Positions 21,111-34,189 of a stretch of DNA of 64,000 bases are shown piece after piece. The first letter of the stretch is position 1; each line of letters opens with the position of its first letter. The notes below the pieces were generated by a model, which ran no database searches, was not told the origin of the DNA, and worked only from the letters and a program-made list of their open reading frames with translations. The position numbers and the translations under genes are program-made. Origin of the DNA: Rhizophlyctis rosea. Taxonomy: Eukaryota; Chytridiomycota; Chytridiomycetes; Rhizophlyctidales; Rhizophlyctidaceae. Location: contig JADGJC010000140.1 in the NCBI GenBank assembly GCA_027596075.1, forward strand, positions 36,243-100,242. The letters run 5' to 3'.

Positions 21111-24100
21111 CTGGTATGCTGGCAGAGTGTGAACAGTGTGTGAAGAAGGCTGGCATGGCCTGGGCATGGCCCCTGGCAGTTGGAGTCAAGTCGAAGTTGA
21201 TCCACAGCTCAGCATGCTGTGCCACCAAGCCACAAGCCACGGGTCCCAGCACGTTTTCAAAGCCCGACTGGCACCAATATGTAAGTTATGTACAGCGATG
21301 GTGACAATGAAAATGGTACAAACCCAGTCATGAAGACATGCCATCGTTGGAAGGTGCCCAATTCTAGTGTCTCATGCAATGGAGGATGACTTACTTTCTC
21401 AATGTCTCATGCAATGGACGACGACTTCTCGGAAATACGTGAGGAACTCCAATGCCATCGCCCAGCATTGTCAATGCTGCAAAAAGGAATTGCACATTCC
21501 GGGCCATATATTACACTGAGCAGAGATCCAAGCAATGATCGAGGTCTCTTTCTAGCTATTGTATCGTCCAGCCCATGCAGGGGTTTTGTTGACTTTGGAA
21601 TATGAACGGACTGTGAGCCTGCAAGAGGTATGACTGCCGCGTAAATCGAGGTGAGGTCCATTGAGTGACACTGATCTTAGATATGCAAACAGACCAAAGT
21701 TTGGCACACATTGCACATCTGGCAGCAGAAGTACATCATCAACTTCGAAGAGTGACGTAAGGGTGAATCTGGCTTGAACAAACAGTCGGCGCCAAATGAC
21801 ATGAGTGGTACGTCTTCCATTGTGATGAAAAAAAAACGACCTGTAATCACGAGGCATTGTAGGCAGGATGAATTACCCCAGCGACTCGCGACGCATTAAG
21901 TAACGTCGGCATTCATGACTAGTAATCGGCAGATTGAAGAATGCTTTGTTTGGACGGATATGAAGATTCTTCCGGGCAAAGGGGCGAACCCCACATTCCC
22001 ATAACAGTTTGTGAGTCTAAACAGAAAGTCAAATCTCGCCTCAGTGAGCAGAGCCAGCGTGAAGTAGCACGCAAAATAGCCGAATACCGCCTGTTCCACA
22101 ATTTGAAGAACAAGTGCACCTCTGCGCGGATGATGGATATATTGAGAACAGCACTCGCTATCACCGGTCAAATCATATGTGCATATCTCCGTATTTGCAC
22201 CACATCGGCATGAACATGAAAACCCGGACCACGGTTTTGTTGATTAGCTTTAGAGTGCGAATTTCCAATTCATACAGAAGGGAGTGGATGCCGGCCCACG
22301 TTATAGTCAAAATGAAGCTTGGAGCTGTCTTGCAGCATTGGTTCACAACATATATATTCAGGCACTCTCATACCCCACGTCAAAAGTGTCAGATGGATTT
22401 GATGGGCTAATATTAAAATGGAATTCTTTCCTTCTTGCTAAAGTGATTGATGCTAGGCAGTGCCTCCTAGCACAGCGAAACGTTTGATGTCAACACGTGA
22501 CGCAAGAGGTCCATCAATGATTGAATTCTATTGATACAAGTGCGAAGGCTCTACAATGGTGGCGCTTGTTGATGATGGATCGTCCTGGACTCCGCGCCTT
22601 CTTGGTACAGTAGTAGTATACTTTTTGTTCGTCCTCCGTCGGCTGAGATGAGCTGAGCTGGCAAACGGGAAGCAAAAATGGTAAGGATCGATGGTAGGCA
22701 GTCTGGATTCGTAACAACCAATCGAAGCTCGCACTCCGAGTCGGTGGAGTCTGTCATTCCATAAAATTGTCACTTAAGAAACTCATTTACCCGAGCTTAC
22801 CTGCTACCATACCTGATTGCCGTCATATGCCTTCCACTGACGGACCCCTTGTACAAGGTAATTACATATTCTATCCATTTGAATTCATCAGCTTACACTC
22901 TGATCAAAGCGATCAATGCTGCCGCATGTGAAGGCAATGTTTTAGGTTTTTTTTTTGTGCGATTCTTGACTACGATAGGGCTGTCAATGTCACGGGGTGT
23001 TGTATCCGTCGAATTAGATTCAAATGGTGAATACCGTTTGTGGTCCTATCTTAAGACCCATGGGTGAAAGCATAAAAAGTATCTAATGCTGATTTGGGTG
23101 TTGTTCGTGCAACGAAAGCTTATCCTCCAAAAACACCGCCGGCAGCTGTCACCCATAGTAGGCGATGATATAGTTCCGGCTTGAAACTAAATCACAGTCT
23201 ATTGCTACAATAACACTGATTTAGTCGTTTCAGTGAGAGCACTGATTTTGCAAAGATAGGATAAGCTGGACCATATTGCGCCCGGTGGCTTCGATGAATT
23301 GTTGTCTGAAGGAAAAATGATTGTCACATATTCAAGGAGCTTGGGCACGTCTGCGCCTTTGGGAGAACGCCGGCGCTGATGTAAAAGTTGTTGGCTGAAG
23401 TAGATCCTATGCTTTTTATCGAATGGCAACTGATGGATAGCACCAAGTATGTGAGGTTTCCGCATAGGACCCTGAAACGCGCTCAGAATGTCTTGTAGTC
23501 TTGTGCCACAAAACAAAAACGCAACGGCTAAACACTTCATCTCTCCTGAACCGTTCTGCAACTTTCATGAAGGAGATTACGGTTGTGATCATTTTTTTAT
23601 GTTCTGTGCGCCTGTGCATTGCTGCAACAGTTTGGGTTGCGTATATCTGTACAATAATCTGGGCCGTGATCCTTGCCATTACTCTGAGAACAAGTCTTGT
23701 GTTGAATACATATTGTGAGGGTCCAGTTCTTCATCGCGCAGGGGACGAGAGTTGGCAGCGGGCCAATTCTGAAAAGAGAGCAATGGGGAGGACGGAATCA
23801 GGGGAAGTGACATGAATATACGGAAATTCCATGAAGGGTGTTCTATAAATACAGTGAGATGTCGTCTAACCTTCCAACGGACCAACAAGTCGAAGAAGTT
23901 GCCAGACATTATGATACCCCTGAGATCACTGGCACCACTGCCCCCTTTTGTTCGATGCGGATTTCTCAGATCGAGACATTCATGTCACCCTTGTTTGCTG
24001 AATTTGAACTCACTCTTTTAAGATGGGTAGTAGAGTCGTAGAGCTCATCGTGCCGCAGTATGAAACATTTCGAATTGCATGGCATGTGCTCAAGGACACG

Positions 24101-27100
24101 CCGGAATGTTACTTTTTCTTCACGTGTTGGGTGAATCTTGAAAACGGGAGGGTCATTGAACGGGGTAAAATCCTGGCTGTATAGTTCGTCATTGCGTGCT
24201 TGATGGGTTTCAAGTGCATGAGCTCCAGCAGACGGCGTGTGAGCTGGAAGTCTTAGGAATCACGCTGCCGCTACTTTTTCTTTTGGCTGCTCGAGATCTT
24301 TCTCTATCGTTTGGAGCAGGAATTTTTCTTGGACCGGATACACCAACGAAGTACTTTAGACCTTCCACCGTGATGCCTTGAAACTGCTCGGACTCCACAA
24401 AAAAGATGCGATACTGTTCTGGCAAATCGCTCCCAGCTTACGACACGGACTTGATCCTCGTAAATTCATCCAGAGCTAGCCGGGTCGTTCAAGAGTTGCT
24501 GGGGTTGAGTATGCCGGACCCATTTCAACACAGCGTTTGTCGCATCGTCATATTATATGACAGGTGTAAGTCGGGCCAATAAGGACTTGCGGACCTTGTT
24601 GAGGAAAGAACGTGAATATGGAGTGACTCTTTGAAGCATGATGCTTCAGGGTAGATGAAAAAGTGTCGGCTCTTCGCTTTGTCTACACAATAGACGATCT
24701 CAAACACGTAATTTGTTTCACCATATTCCGACCGCTGCAACCGCAGGAGGTGAAACGAGCGGCATCGTCTGAACAGTTCTGAGCTCCGACATGGTCGACT
24801 TTCACTGGCATGGGAGCCCGCTTTCGAATGGAGGAGGACCCTGAAACGCGTCATCATCATCCACATACCAAGCAGCGTCTGTGATTGCTGCTGTTATGAC
24901 CGTGCAGTTCATAAGACGCCAAGCGTCTTCCAATAGCCCGGAAAAAAACACGCCATGTTGGACGCATGTTGCGATGGATCGAGGCATGAATGATAGCGCA
25001 ACTTCGATAATCGTGACATTACACCCACATTCAGTCATGACACAAGTCGTCGGACCAATCTAGTCAATCTTGCTCCCTGACCGCAACGAGTGGACATAAC
25101 GCACAGGTCGGAGAAGAGATCGAACTGATCGACTTGCCATAACACTCAACATATGATACAAGTTATTGTGAATCACATTGGTTTCGTAATCTGCTGTTGT
25201 TTCATTTATCTTTGCCGTACAGCGCAAGATGTCCCGTATGTGAATTATAACTGAATGGTGCTCCTATTGAAATGGCGGATTTGCAGGACAAGTTGACGAT
25301 GAGCACTGAAAATGTGCTCTTCAAAGGGGGTATACCCATTTGCTGGACGCGATTTTTCGAAACGTATTTAGGCATCAACGTTTCTGAGGAGCAGCTTACC
25401 CGGCATTCTCCAGAGGAATTTCTTGCATGGTGAGGATACCTTTTTGCTTTGCTTCCCAGGCGACGGCCTGGATGACATATTGCCGTGGCAACACTCACAA
25501 CTCTTACAGCACTTACCAAATGTCTTCGGCGACCTAATGGCACAGCGGGACTTCCAACTGGTCCGCACCCACAGCGCTACTGCAACTTGATACGGCATTG
25601 CTGGTGGCGTATCAATTGTCAACTCCCACAAAGCTCCCCTCCTTGCATCAGCAGTTTCTTTTCCACTTGGTCTAGAAAAAGATTTTTATGTACTCTACTG
25701 AACGCCACAAGGAGCCTGGCCAAGTGCTTGGTGTAGTGGGAGTTGGACTTTACATATGCATTCGAAGGTAATCATTGTGAGATGCAATATAACTGACTCA
25801 ACTGCAAATAACCGACTTTTATTTGCCCACCATTGAATTTGTCGGTCATAGGTCCCCATTTGTTTTCAGTTGTCAAAAGTGAACATTGCTAAAAAAGGAC
25901 GAGTTGACATGGAAGATGCAAGCATGACACATCATCATCATCGGACCAATCTTGCTGTCGTCCCCAAAGCGCAGCCATTACGTACACGTCAACGCGAGGT
26001 TGACTATCGATACATTCAACAATCGATACACTCAACATAATGCACGTGCAGTAAGTGCGTCCCCTCGGTTCGGCTGCTTGGTATCCTTTCATTTCTTTTG
26101 CTGCGCCGCGACGACATGTCCCTGTCAACTTGAAATTTCAAGGTAAATTGAAACCTTTCTTTGAACATGCTGCATCTACAGGACAATTCAGGCTGAGCAT
26201 AACAATCATTCGTTGAGGGTGCAATAACGCTGAAGGCAATGTCGCAAGGCTTAGTCATGCATCGGCGTACTCGCTCAGCAGAATTTGGGCACTGGCACAT
26301 TCTTCAGAAGGATTTGTCGGAGGTGGGGATTCTTTTGCTGCTTTCCGTACTTAAGGCAATAGCCTGGATCCCATCTTGGGATTGACTCCCCCTTTTGAAA
26401 ACCACGGCTACCTGACGGGCTCAGTGGCACATCCAAATGTTTGATTGCGGCGTTACTGCAATCCCTTTTGCGGATGCTGCTGATCGGGAGTCTTGTGGAG
26501 ATTCACGCGTGAAATTCCTCAACATCATCACATCTCTTTTGCACCCAATTTTTCCACCAGTCCAAAAGAGACATCACCGTCGTTTTCTGGAGACCACAAT
26601 GCGCCACAGCAAGTGCTTTGGTGTGTTGAAGGTCGGGATTTACACAAGTTCATGTTTCACCGTAACATCAAAAACAGTCTTGATCGTCGGATGATGTCTT
26701 TCCTAAGTTCCTACTCCGACCCACACTGACCCACCGTGCTCATAACACCCAAATACTAGGTAATCAAAGCCTTTGCAGGTTGTGCAAACAAACGGATCTT
26801 GCTGACTGTGTCAGTTGTGTCAAGCAAGGTTTGATCACCACTAGCAATGCCTCCGTACTCGCTTATGATATCAAAAAAAACAGTATCACGCACTTCTGGC
26901 CCAAACGGCAATCGCGAGTCTGAGGGACTGAGTGGAAAACGCACATTGCCAGAAACCTTTTCGCAGAGAGTCACGGGAATTGGCAAGAGAGGCAATGATT
27001 TATGCCAGAAATCTCAAAAGCAGGTTTGGGAAAAAGAAAATGTATGCGTCCCTAGATATATGTTTGTCGCGTTGCGTGCACATACACAGACATACGAACG

Positions 27101-29780
27101 AAACCGACTAAACCATGACCTCTTGGATCATTCCGTTCCATATCAAGCTCAACATGACGTGATACCGTTCAAGTAGAGCTGTCACCTATCCAGCCGATGT
27201 TTCGATCTCTTCAAAAAAGCACACCACAACACTGGAATAGTACGTACTACGAGGCTCCATATTCACTGACGAACATGGGTAGCGTGCAAGTTATTCTGCT
27301 TGACCTTGGTTCGGTCATCTGAGCATTCTTTATGAGAGAAAGAGTTCGAGTAGCTCCGGATGTGTACTGGAAAGTAATCGGCACCGCCGGGTGTGCATTA
27401 TCAAATTCAAGTTGTGCAAATTACTTGAATTGCCACCTCGGCGGCGATCCGCGTACGGCGCTAACAATCAGGATTTCATGTGCAGGATGTCATTCATATC
27501 CCTCGCCGAGATTGTGATACGGCAGTGGTTCATTCTTTGTTTGGGATTGACCTCGCCATTCCTTAGCTGCGCCCGGTATGTCCAGTACTTCTTAGTAGTT
27601 AACACTCTGTTATCGATGACGAGAAAGTACACGAGTTCAATAAGCCCTCACCGTTCGAAAGGGTCGATGGAAAACAAAGACTTTTGTGGCTTTCAAGGAT
27701 GATTACTCAACGTACACCACTGGAACCCTGATTGCTCCTTGGGAGTGTTTCTGCTGGGATCAGACGGGAGGGGAGTTACCTATTCAGATGATTAATGGCA
27801 TTGGCATGACAGTAAGATCCATAACTGATCACTGGTATGGCTCCAGCTGTCAAGATGGTCAAGAACCTATGGTACCAACTTATGTGCATTGAATTTCATG
27901 ATGTTGCGCAACACAAAGACCATGTGAGATGAAAAAAGATAGATGTATGCGCCAATGGATGTATGTTGTGTTCCGCGCACAAATGCCGGAATTCGCAACT
28001 TCCTGATGCTTCCGCAGTCCAATATGTCATTACTGGTAACCCTAGAAAATACATTCGCAATCCGGCCGGTATTTCAGATGCACCAATGACCAAGCCCACC
28101 GCAATTCTCACGAGTATGCGCAGCGACTGAGATGAGTTGCATGCAGATTAATCTGCTGGACGTCCATTCGAGTATACGTCTGAATGATATTTTTTTTCTC
28201 CGTGCGTGAAGCTGCCCATTGATTGTCAATCCAATTTTTGATTTCAAGACTTGCGAGTTTCTCTTCCGTTGCTGTTAATGGAGAGTGGTAAAGCTCCAAC
28301 ATGCCCAGGTAGCAAAATATCTTTTATCTTATTCTCGCATGCGATTCTCGTGCAATCGTGGCTCAATTTTTTGTTGATGTTGGGCAATGCCTGCATTCGA
28401 TCCACCTCCAAAATGGTCAAAAAAAGACATGGGTATGCTGTATTGGACACGCCAAGGAAGCTCGTCAATTGCTTGAGGTAGTCAAGGTCGGACTTCAGAT
28501 TGAGTTCATGAAGGGTACACATTGTAAGAAACACAAGTGCAAAGGCCAGGTTTGATATACCTATCGTTCCGGAATAAAAGTCGCCCATCCGTTTTCATCT
28601 GTTTGAGTATCACCCGCAGACGACAATGAACTCAATCCGCCTTTGCCTCTTGTGTCGGATCCCGCTCAAGTTGCAGTTTTTTGGGATGCTCAGCTTCAAG
28701 TGTACCTTGGGGCGCACGTTTTTGATCTTCGAAAAGAGATCGTCCTATGCAAGTTGTTTGCACGATCAAGGTGATTGACATTGCAGCATTTCCAAGAGCT
28801 TACACACTTCTTCACAATCAAACCTTAGCTCGCCTTGGTGACATCAAAACGTTCCTAACCGTCGAATGACTCATTCGTCACCGACATCGGATGTCCCACC
28901 GACAGTGCTGAACATGCTTGCGCAAACAAAACGGATTTTGCTGAGCGTTCCAGACAAAGTTTGAACTGACATTAGCAATGCCCTTCCCCCCCAGATCAGC
29001 AACTCCAGCAGATCTTGATACCCGAAAAAGAAAGTATCATGCAGTGCTTGCCCACAGTGCAATTGCGACGTGCGGGACTTCTGGAGGACGCGCATTGCCC
29101 GACACCATTCCACAAGGAGCTGCAGTATTTGGTAGCAGACGAGAATATTCGTGGTAGCCTAAGAATCACGAAAATGATGCCGAGATCAGGCAATCGCCTG
29201 GGACTTGTCGCTTTCATCTCCTTCTTCGTATTCTGTATTCAACACAAAAACGTAGCACCTGCAAGTAAAAATCTGTCGCCATCGCAAAAAAGGTCGTGAT
29301 ATGTGGGAGAATCAAGAAATTATCTGCTAACAAATAGAGTGTCCACCTTGGTGATCACTACAGAGCGTTCCAGAGCCATAGTTGTAATTAACACCACCTG
29401 GTCACTTGGCTGGCGGAATGCAAAAAGAGTTTGAAAGGACCCTGAGACCGTCAAAAGGTTCAAATGCCTAATCGTCTTCTCCATGGCCGATGACATGGCT
29501 TCCGTGGTAGGCATATCGCGTGATGGACTTAGAAGTGGGGAGCAGATATATCACAAACGATTCTCAAAAAAGGAAACCTACGCCGCGATTGATATGAGTT
29601 GCACTCCGTGCAGATGGTCACGAACGACCTCGTTGATCCTCAACTACATTCCCCCATTACACCCAGCTCAACAGAATATCATGACGCGGCCGGGAGTTAT
29701 CACATTCAGCAATCCAGCGAAAGTCAAAAATGTCACAAGAAACAAGTGCACCACAACCTTTGAGATGTGAATGGTCATGT
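21111..29780. other. Gene-poor, decayed region with related tandem units
   Basis: Nearly all frames are short and interrupted. Patches still look protein-derived on the plus strand: CESKQKVKSRLSEQSQREV near 22020, TRFFETYLGINVSEEQLTRH near 25350-25400 and DDILPWQHSQLLQHLPNVF near 25480-25520. Two stretches are clearly related at base level. The 26785-26860 and 28910-28985 segments share GCAAACAAA(A)CGGAT(C/T)TTGCTGA, a later AGCAATGCC, and further on ACGC(A/G)CATTGCC. The 28125-28200 and 29785-29860 segments share GCATGCA, GTATACG/ATTATACG and a T-run. The coding patches do not match a family I recognise. I interpret the region as tandem pseudogenes of an unknown gene family. Confidence 0.45.
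21941..22213 (+). pseudogene. Coding-like fragment with ExK motif
   Basis: An open stretch of 91 codons looks compositionally like protein: PHIPITVCESKQKVKSRL, then SQREVARKIAEYRLFHNLK and a hydrophobic end. The CESKQ (E-x-K) could be the remnant of a PD-(D/E)xK nuclease-type core, but the preceding acidic residue cannot be placed securely. No upstream or downstream exon could be joined. It may be a single exon of a live gene; I list it as a probable relic because the surroundings are decayed. Confidence 0.2.
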
Positions 29781-30024
29781 GCACCAACTGATACAGATGG
29801 CATGCAAGTAATTCTGCGCAACCATAGTTCGATTATACGCCGCAACGATCTTTTTTGTGGATGTAAGCCTCTTGAGGAGATTCCAGACTGATGGTATCCG
29901 CGGGGTATACGAGATATTGAAGTTGAAGTTCAGACAGAGTTTCCAATCATTCCGTTCAAGATTTCCCAGACTTCTGAGCTTCAGTTTAGGTGAATATGGA
30001 AACTCCGAGTGAAAAAGATCGAAC

Positions 30025-30198
30025 ATGCCAGAGAGCAAGATGTCCTTCGCATCCCTTGTGCAATTATGTTTAGTTGCGAGTGCATTTTTTTTGGTTCTTG
30101 GGCAGTGGGCTCAGTCCTCGATCCGTATTGTGGAGTTTGCAGACCATGTAAATGAGAATGAAAGTGCCTGGGACACGCCTGGGGAGCATGACAGGATG
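30025..30198 (+). CDS. Putative small secreted protein, first exon
   Basis: The frame starts MPESKMSFASLVQLCLVASA and continues FFLVLGQWAQS. This is a textbook signal peptide: basic n-region, long hydrophobic core and a small-residue cleavage region. About 30 polar residues follow, and a strong GTAAGG donor sits directly after 30198. Any next exon is short and uncertain. A decayed relative lies near 28300, where ATGCCCAGG is followed by a TAG and a frameshift before the matching hydrophobic stretch (KISFILFSHAILVQSWLNFL). The upstream sequence (29785-29860) also matches the upstream sequence of that relative. This therefore looks like the youngest unit of the tandem family. Confidence 0.35.
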
Positions 30199-30267
30199 GT
30201 AAGGTTTAAGTCAAAAAAAACAACTGGCCATCAAATTTTGGATGTGCATGATGTCTGCGCTCATTGA

Positions 30268-30590
30268 ACAGATAGCGAGGAGAGGATCGGACAGTGAATG
30301 GATGGAGTATGCTTGCATACAGTGAATATGTTAGAATGGGAAGAATTCTGATCAAAGCTCCCTCTGCCAGTAAAAGTAGCAAACACAAGCCGTGGACCCT
30401 GGCGACGCATAACGTAAACAACGTGCCACATGGTTGACGCGTCGTGAATCATCCGCAAGTGCTTTTTCTTTTTTTTTGTCACACAATCCGCTCCGCAAAA
30501 GCACAAAAAGTGCTCTCGATCGCCTCATCCTTTTCTTCTCCCATTTCCAAACCCTTCGAAAAATCAACAAACTGAATATCTTCCGGTTCC
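30268..30590. other. Spacer before the hairpin-repeat array
   Basis: No gene is visible. It includes an A/T homopolymer tract at about 30465-30480 and reads directly into the first hairpin repeat. Confidence 0.3.
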
Positions 30591-31325
30591 TGAAGTTATC
30601 CAACCACTGAACCTATGCCCGGAAAGGGGGTAGGCGGTAGTGGGAGGAATGGATGGGGCTGTCCTTGAAGTTTCCAAAACGTTGAACCTATGCCCGGAAA
30701 GGGGGTAGGCGGTAGTGCGAGGAAGATGGAAAGGGTTCGGAAGATTCTTCAGCACAACAAACTGTTGAAGTTTCCCAAACATTGAACCTATGCCCGGACA
30801 GCGGTTAGGCGGTAGTGGGAAGTGGATGGTTAATCATGAAGTCTTCAGAACACTGAACCTATGCCCGGGAAGGGGGTAGGCAGTAGTGGGACGTGGATGG
30901 ATGATGAGTCGATGTTCGACTACTTCGACACAACAACTGGATCTTTGTTTCTTCCTCGAGGTTCTTCAAACACTGAACCTACACCCGGAAAGGGGGTAGG
31001 CGGTAGTGGGAGAAGGGCGGGGAGGTGGGGACGATTTCCAGCTCGATACATTTTTCATACCTAGTTCATTCTCTTCACCAAGTCTGACCGGTCCACAAAG
31101 TCTTTCTGAACACTGAACCTGCACTCAGGGAGGGTCCAGGCGGTAGTGTGATGAGGACGGAGCGTTCTGGGTGGATTCACAAGTTTCTTCTTTCCCAATC
31201 TTTTCTTATCGTCACTCCAATGAGTTGGTCCTTTGATCACTGCGAATCCTCCTTCCAAACATTGTCCTCGCCCTTTTGAACCTAGTGCGGGAAGACGACC
31301 TAGGGGGCAATTGGGAGTGGGACAA
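30590..31325 (+). repeat. Array of seven hairpin-forming direct repeats
   Basis: Seven copies lie near 30603, 30680, 30778, 30850, 30970, 31110 and 31271. The conserved unit contains TGAACCTATGCCC, GGAAAGGGGGTAGG and CGGTAGTGGG. Most copies are preceded by GAAGTTTCC or a CTTCA-type box and followed by GGATGG. Each unit can fold: an outer CCACT/AGTGG stem and an inner CCTA/TAGG stem close a purine-rich loop. The copy at 31110 has ACACT/AGTGT and CCTG/CAGG instead, so both stems change in a compensatory way. Spacers of about 30-120 bases are unique. This is not a CRISPR array, since the spacers vary in length and the host appears to be a eukaryote. Confidence 0.75.
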
Positions 31326-32960
31326 ATTTATGTAGAGGTTGATTCTGCATTGTACTAAAATCCATACTTGTCATTGTGCTAGTTTTCATACACTTTCGTG
31401 ACTCCCCCGCAAATGACGGAAGCCCACCGATGCGGTAGGGAGAGAACAACTTCTGTGAGGGTTCTGCGGCCTACCTGCTGCCCAAAATCCGCTCTCGTTG
31501 TCTTGATCTTTCAAACTTTTCAACGTTTGTTCATATGTGTGTCCTGTTCTGTAGCTCAATCCTTTGCCGCACTGAATGGCCACATAATTACATGGTACCT
31601 AATATACACGCATTCGTTACCATTTGCATGTCACCATTCGTTTGACCACTGCTGTCATCCAGCCCGGTCCAATGTCGCAGAGGTTCGCAGACAACAAAAC
31701 CTATCATTACGCACTGGGCTTTGATTTGGCAACGGTTCACATTTGCAACTGTCAAATATAGATTTCTGGAAGCGCTTTTGGATTCTACACGGGAAATATT
31801 CGTGCACCAGACCAGTTGTCTAAGGCCTATGCTATCATGGCTACGGTCTATACTCAATTCATCGAAACCCGATGCATTTACCTATCCACCAACTCCATCC
31901 CATTCCACCTTGACTCCTGCACAACACTTTGCAGATGCCCGACTCAACCCCAACCACCTCACCACTCTCCCCAACCTCCAGCCGCTCTACAACAACTCCC
32001 GTCCGAAAACTCCACAACTGCGGTCAGAATCGCCTGAGGCGCACCACTCGTTCCACCGCTTTCAGGGACCTCCTCATCCGGACTTCTCTGTGCATTGAAA
32101 TCGACGAGCTCGCGGTCCACATCCCCCAATCCACTACTCCCCGTCACCACACTTCCCTCCCTATCCCCACCATCCGCATCAACCTCCTTCTCATCTTCCG
32201 CCCAGACAACATTGCAAGCCTCCTGGAAATACCACCTTCAAGTGTCAGCCGATCCACACCTACAGCGTCATCTCTCACCGACGACTCAAGATCTTCAACC
32301 TCCTGCTCAGTCCTCCCAATGATGCAATGCTTCCACTTGCGGTGCTTCCACATGCGGTGCTTCCAAATGCGGTGCTTCCACATGCGGTGCTTCCACATGC
32401 CATATAAGCACCAACACTTTTCAACATCTGCTTCAACCGCTTCAGATTGAGATTCAGTGCTGCTACCCATTTCATAACCATAATTTTTCTCTTGCTGTTT
32501 GGCTGTTCATGTATGCCTTGCCAGCACGCGCGTCATGTGTACTTCGGTTCGGCGGTATGGTGCGGGTAGTGGCGGACATGTAGATTACACTTTCCGGCAA
32601 TCACAACTTCTGAAGCGGAGAAGTTTCCACAACAGCGGATCGAGATACAATACAGCGGTTGTTTTCTATCATAAGACATCTAGTTCGTCGCATCATGCTG
32701 CTTTATACTCGGTGCCATATTGAAACAGCATAACTGGAAGTAGAAGTTATCATTGAGTTCATCGCAGTGGGATATCAGAGTATGCCAGCGGATTGCTGCC
32801 TCATGGTTGCACGCGGGTAAAGACAGTGATCAGTCAACACTTATTGTGAGGGAAGCACCTTCAAGCACAACATCCAACCCCCTTCTCTACGATTCACCCT
32901 TTCTGCACAACACATGCGGTCTTACATTCCCTCCAGCAATAGTGGGAAAGGCCTGTACAT
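31326..32960. other. Gene-poor region with a minisatellite
   Basis: Overlapping open frames at 31.7-32.5 kb are proline/serine-rich and uninformative, and no product is supported. The 15-bp minisatellite at 32328-32402 is listed separately. The right end (about 32960) marks the start of sequence shared with the 3' flanks of the 44 kb and 53 kb exonuclease genes. Confidence 0.3.
32328..32402 (+). repeat. 15-bp minisatellite, about five copies
   Basis: Five near-identical units of GCGGTGCTTCCACAT occur in tandem, with single-base variants such as ACTTGC and AAATGC. Confidence 0.85.
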
Positions 32961-32964
32961 TATA

Positions 32965-33660
32965 TTACTTCGACCAAAAACTTGTAAAATGAAAAAAGAA
33001 GAAAAGTATGGTACAATAAAAGAGAAGAAAAAAGTTCCTTCGCCGCAACAACAACATAAGTAAAAGCCTCCCATATCCATACGACAAACTATAATACTCC
33101 GTATGCGCTATTCCAACTGCTGCAGCAGCGGGAACTTCCTTGGGGGCCATTGTTGATGTTGTTTGTGTTGGGTTGGAGGAGTGAAAAGCGGGGGCCTTGC
33201 CATAAAGCAACATGAAAGACTATACCAAAAAAACTTGAATCCAAAATCAATGGATTATACCCCCCACCCTAAACTATACCCCGCCAGCAGCGCGGGAACT
33301 TCCTTGGGGGCCATTGTTGATGATTGTTTGTGTTGAGTCGGAAGAGTGGAAAGGTGTTGTGTGTGTTTTGCAAGTCGATTGTAACGCGAGGTGAGGGTAC
33401 TCTGAGATGTGGGGGGCGATAGGATGGAAGTATCAGTAAACCAACACACGCGCGCATGATCACGGAAGGGAGTAGATTCGGCAGAGTCTTCCATTGCTTT
33501 CCGTCTAGACGATGTATATTGTCAACCCACCCACCATCTGGTTCAGGTTTGACGAAGGCCGCCAGAGTTCCAGCAATGGAATCGTCGTCAGGGGAGGGGA
33601 TGGGGGAAGGGGACTATCTATGTGATATGGGGGAAGGGAACAACGCATTGCATACCTGAC
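32965..33660 (-). other. Relic 3' flank of an exonuclease module
   Basis: The sequence is homologous to the 3' flanks of the exonuclease genes at 44.4 and 53.3 kb. Shared blocks include CTTCCTTGGGGGCCATTGTT (twice here), GTTGATGTTGTTTGTGTTG with GGAAGAGTGGAAA, and a CCACCATCTGGTTCAGG block with GAGTTCCAGCAATGG following. It is probably the former 3' UTR and downstream region of the broken exonuclease copy at 33.7-34.1 kb. Confidence 0.5.
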
Positions 33661-34052
33661 TTTATGCGTCGCAACCGCTCCACTGTTTGTTCATGCTGAT
33701 TGTAATAGTATCTTGAAGAATCTACCTGGCTTGAGCGGGGGATGTTTGCGTCTCCAGCCGGTACCAAATGGAACGGAAGATATTGTCCGTTGCCCATGCG
33801 TCGAGGGATGCATACTCAAGCTTCTCGAAAGGCAACCCCTCCTCACTCCACCTAACATGCCTCATCGGTACCTCGGTCAACGAGCAACCCAAGAAAATTT
33901 CACAGAGACGGTCCAATCCACAACCATCTCGTCGGGCATCGTTTGCCTTTTGCTGCTGACCCGTGGCCTCTCAAAATGCTATCGCATCCACCACCACCTG
34001 CCCCCGCTCCGGCCGTCCCTCCGCCTGCTACGTTCGCGTTGGGATTGTTCAT
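33660..34052 (-). pseudogene. DEDDy exonuclease paralogue 3, internally deleted
   Basis: From an ATG at 34052 the minus strand reads MNNPNANVAGGGTAGAGAG, the glycine-rich start typical of the family. It then passes almost directly, in another frame, to LDRLCEIFLGCSL and LEYASLDAWATDNIF. These match the end of the 44 kb copy (LSRLCELFLG and KKYAMLDAWAVENVF). Motifs I and II and everything between them are missing; only motif III (Tyr, Asp) survives. A TAG stop follows SPAQAR, and recognisable C-terminal sequence (ILQDTITISMNKQ) continues after it. The copy therefore carries an internal deletion, a frame change and a nonsense codon, and cannot make an active enzyme. Confidence 0.72.
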
Positions 34053-34189
34053 TGTGCTTCAAAGTTGGAGGTTCGTTTCCCGACAGCAAAGAGAAGGTGG
34101 GAAGTGAAGGTGAGCTTTTCACATATCTTCAGAATGTCGTGTCAATGACTCAATCCATACTTTGATTTTGATACTGATCCAGCTGTGAG

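Noticed and set aside
24525..25038. A minus-strand gene with the AFQGP motif
   Set aside because: The frame is short, no splice sites support extension, and plus-strand patches in the same area look equally coding. The orientation is unresolved.
30465..30480. Poly-A tail of a retroposed gene
   Set aside because: Only an isolated T/A-run is present; no coding relic or target-site duplication flanks it.
30590..31325. CRISPR array
   Set aside because: The repeats are interspersed with unique spacers, but spacer lengths vary widely, repeats are diverged and can fold, no cas genes exist, and all genes have spliceosomal introns.
32144..32481. Repetitive CGST/WKHRMWKHR-type proteins
   Set aside because: They are translations of the 15-bp minisatellite in two frames, with no other evidence of coding.
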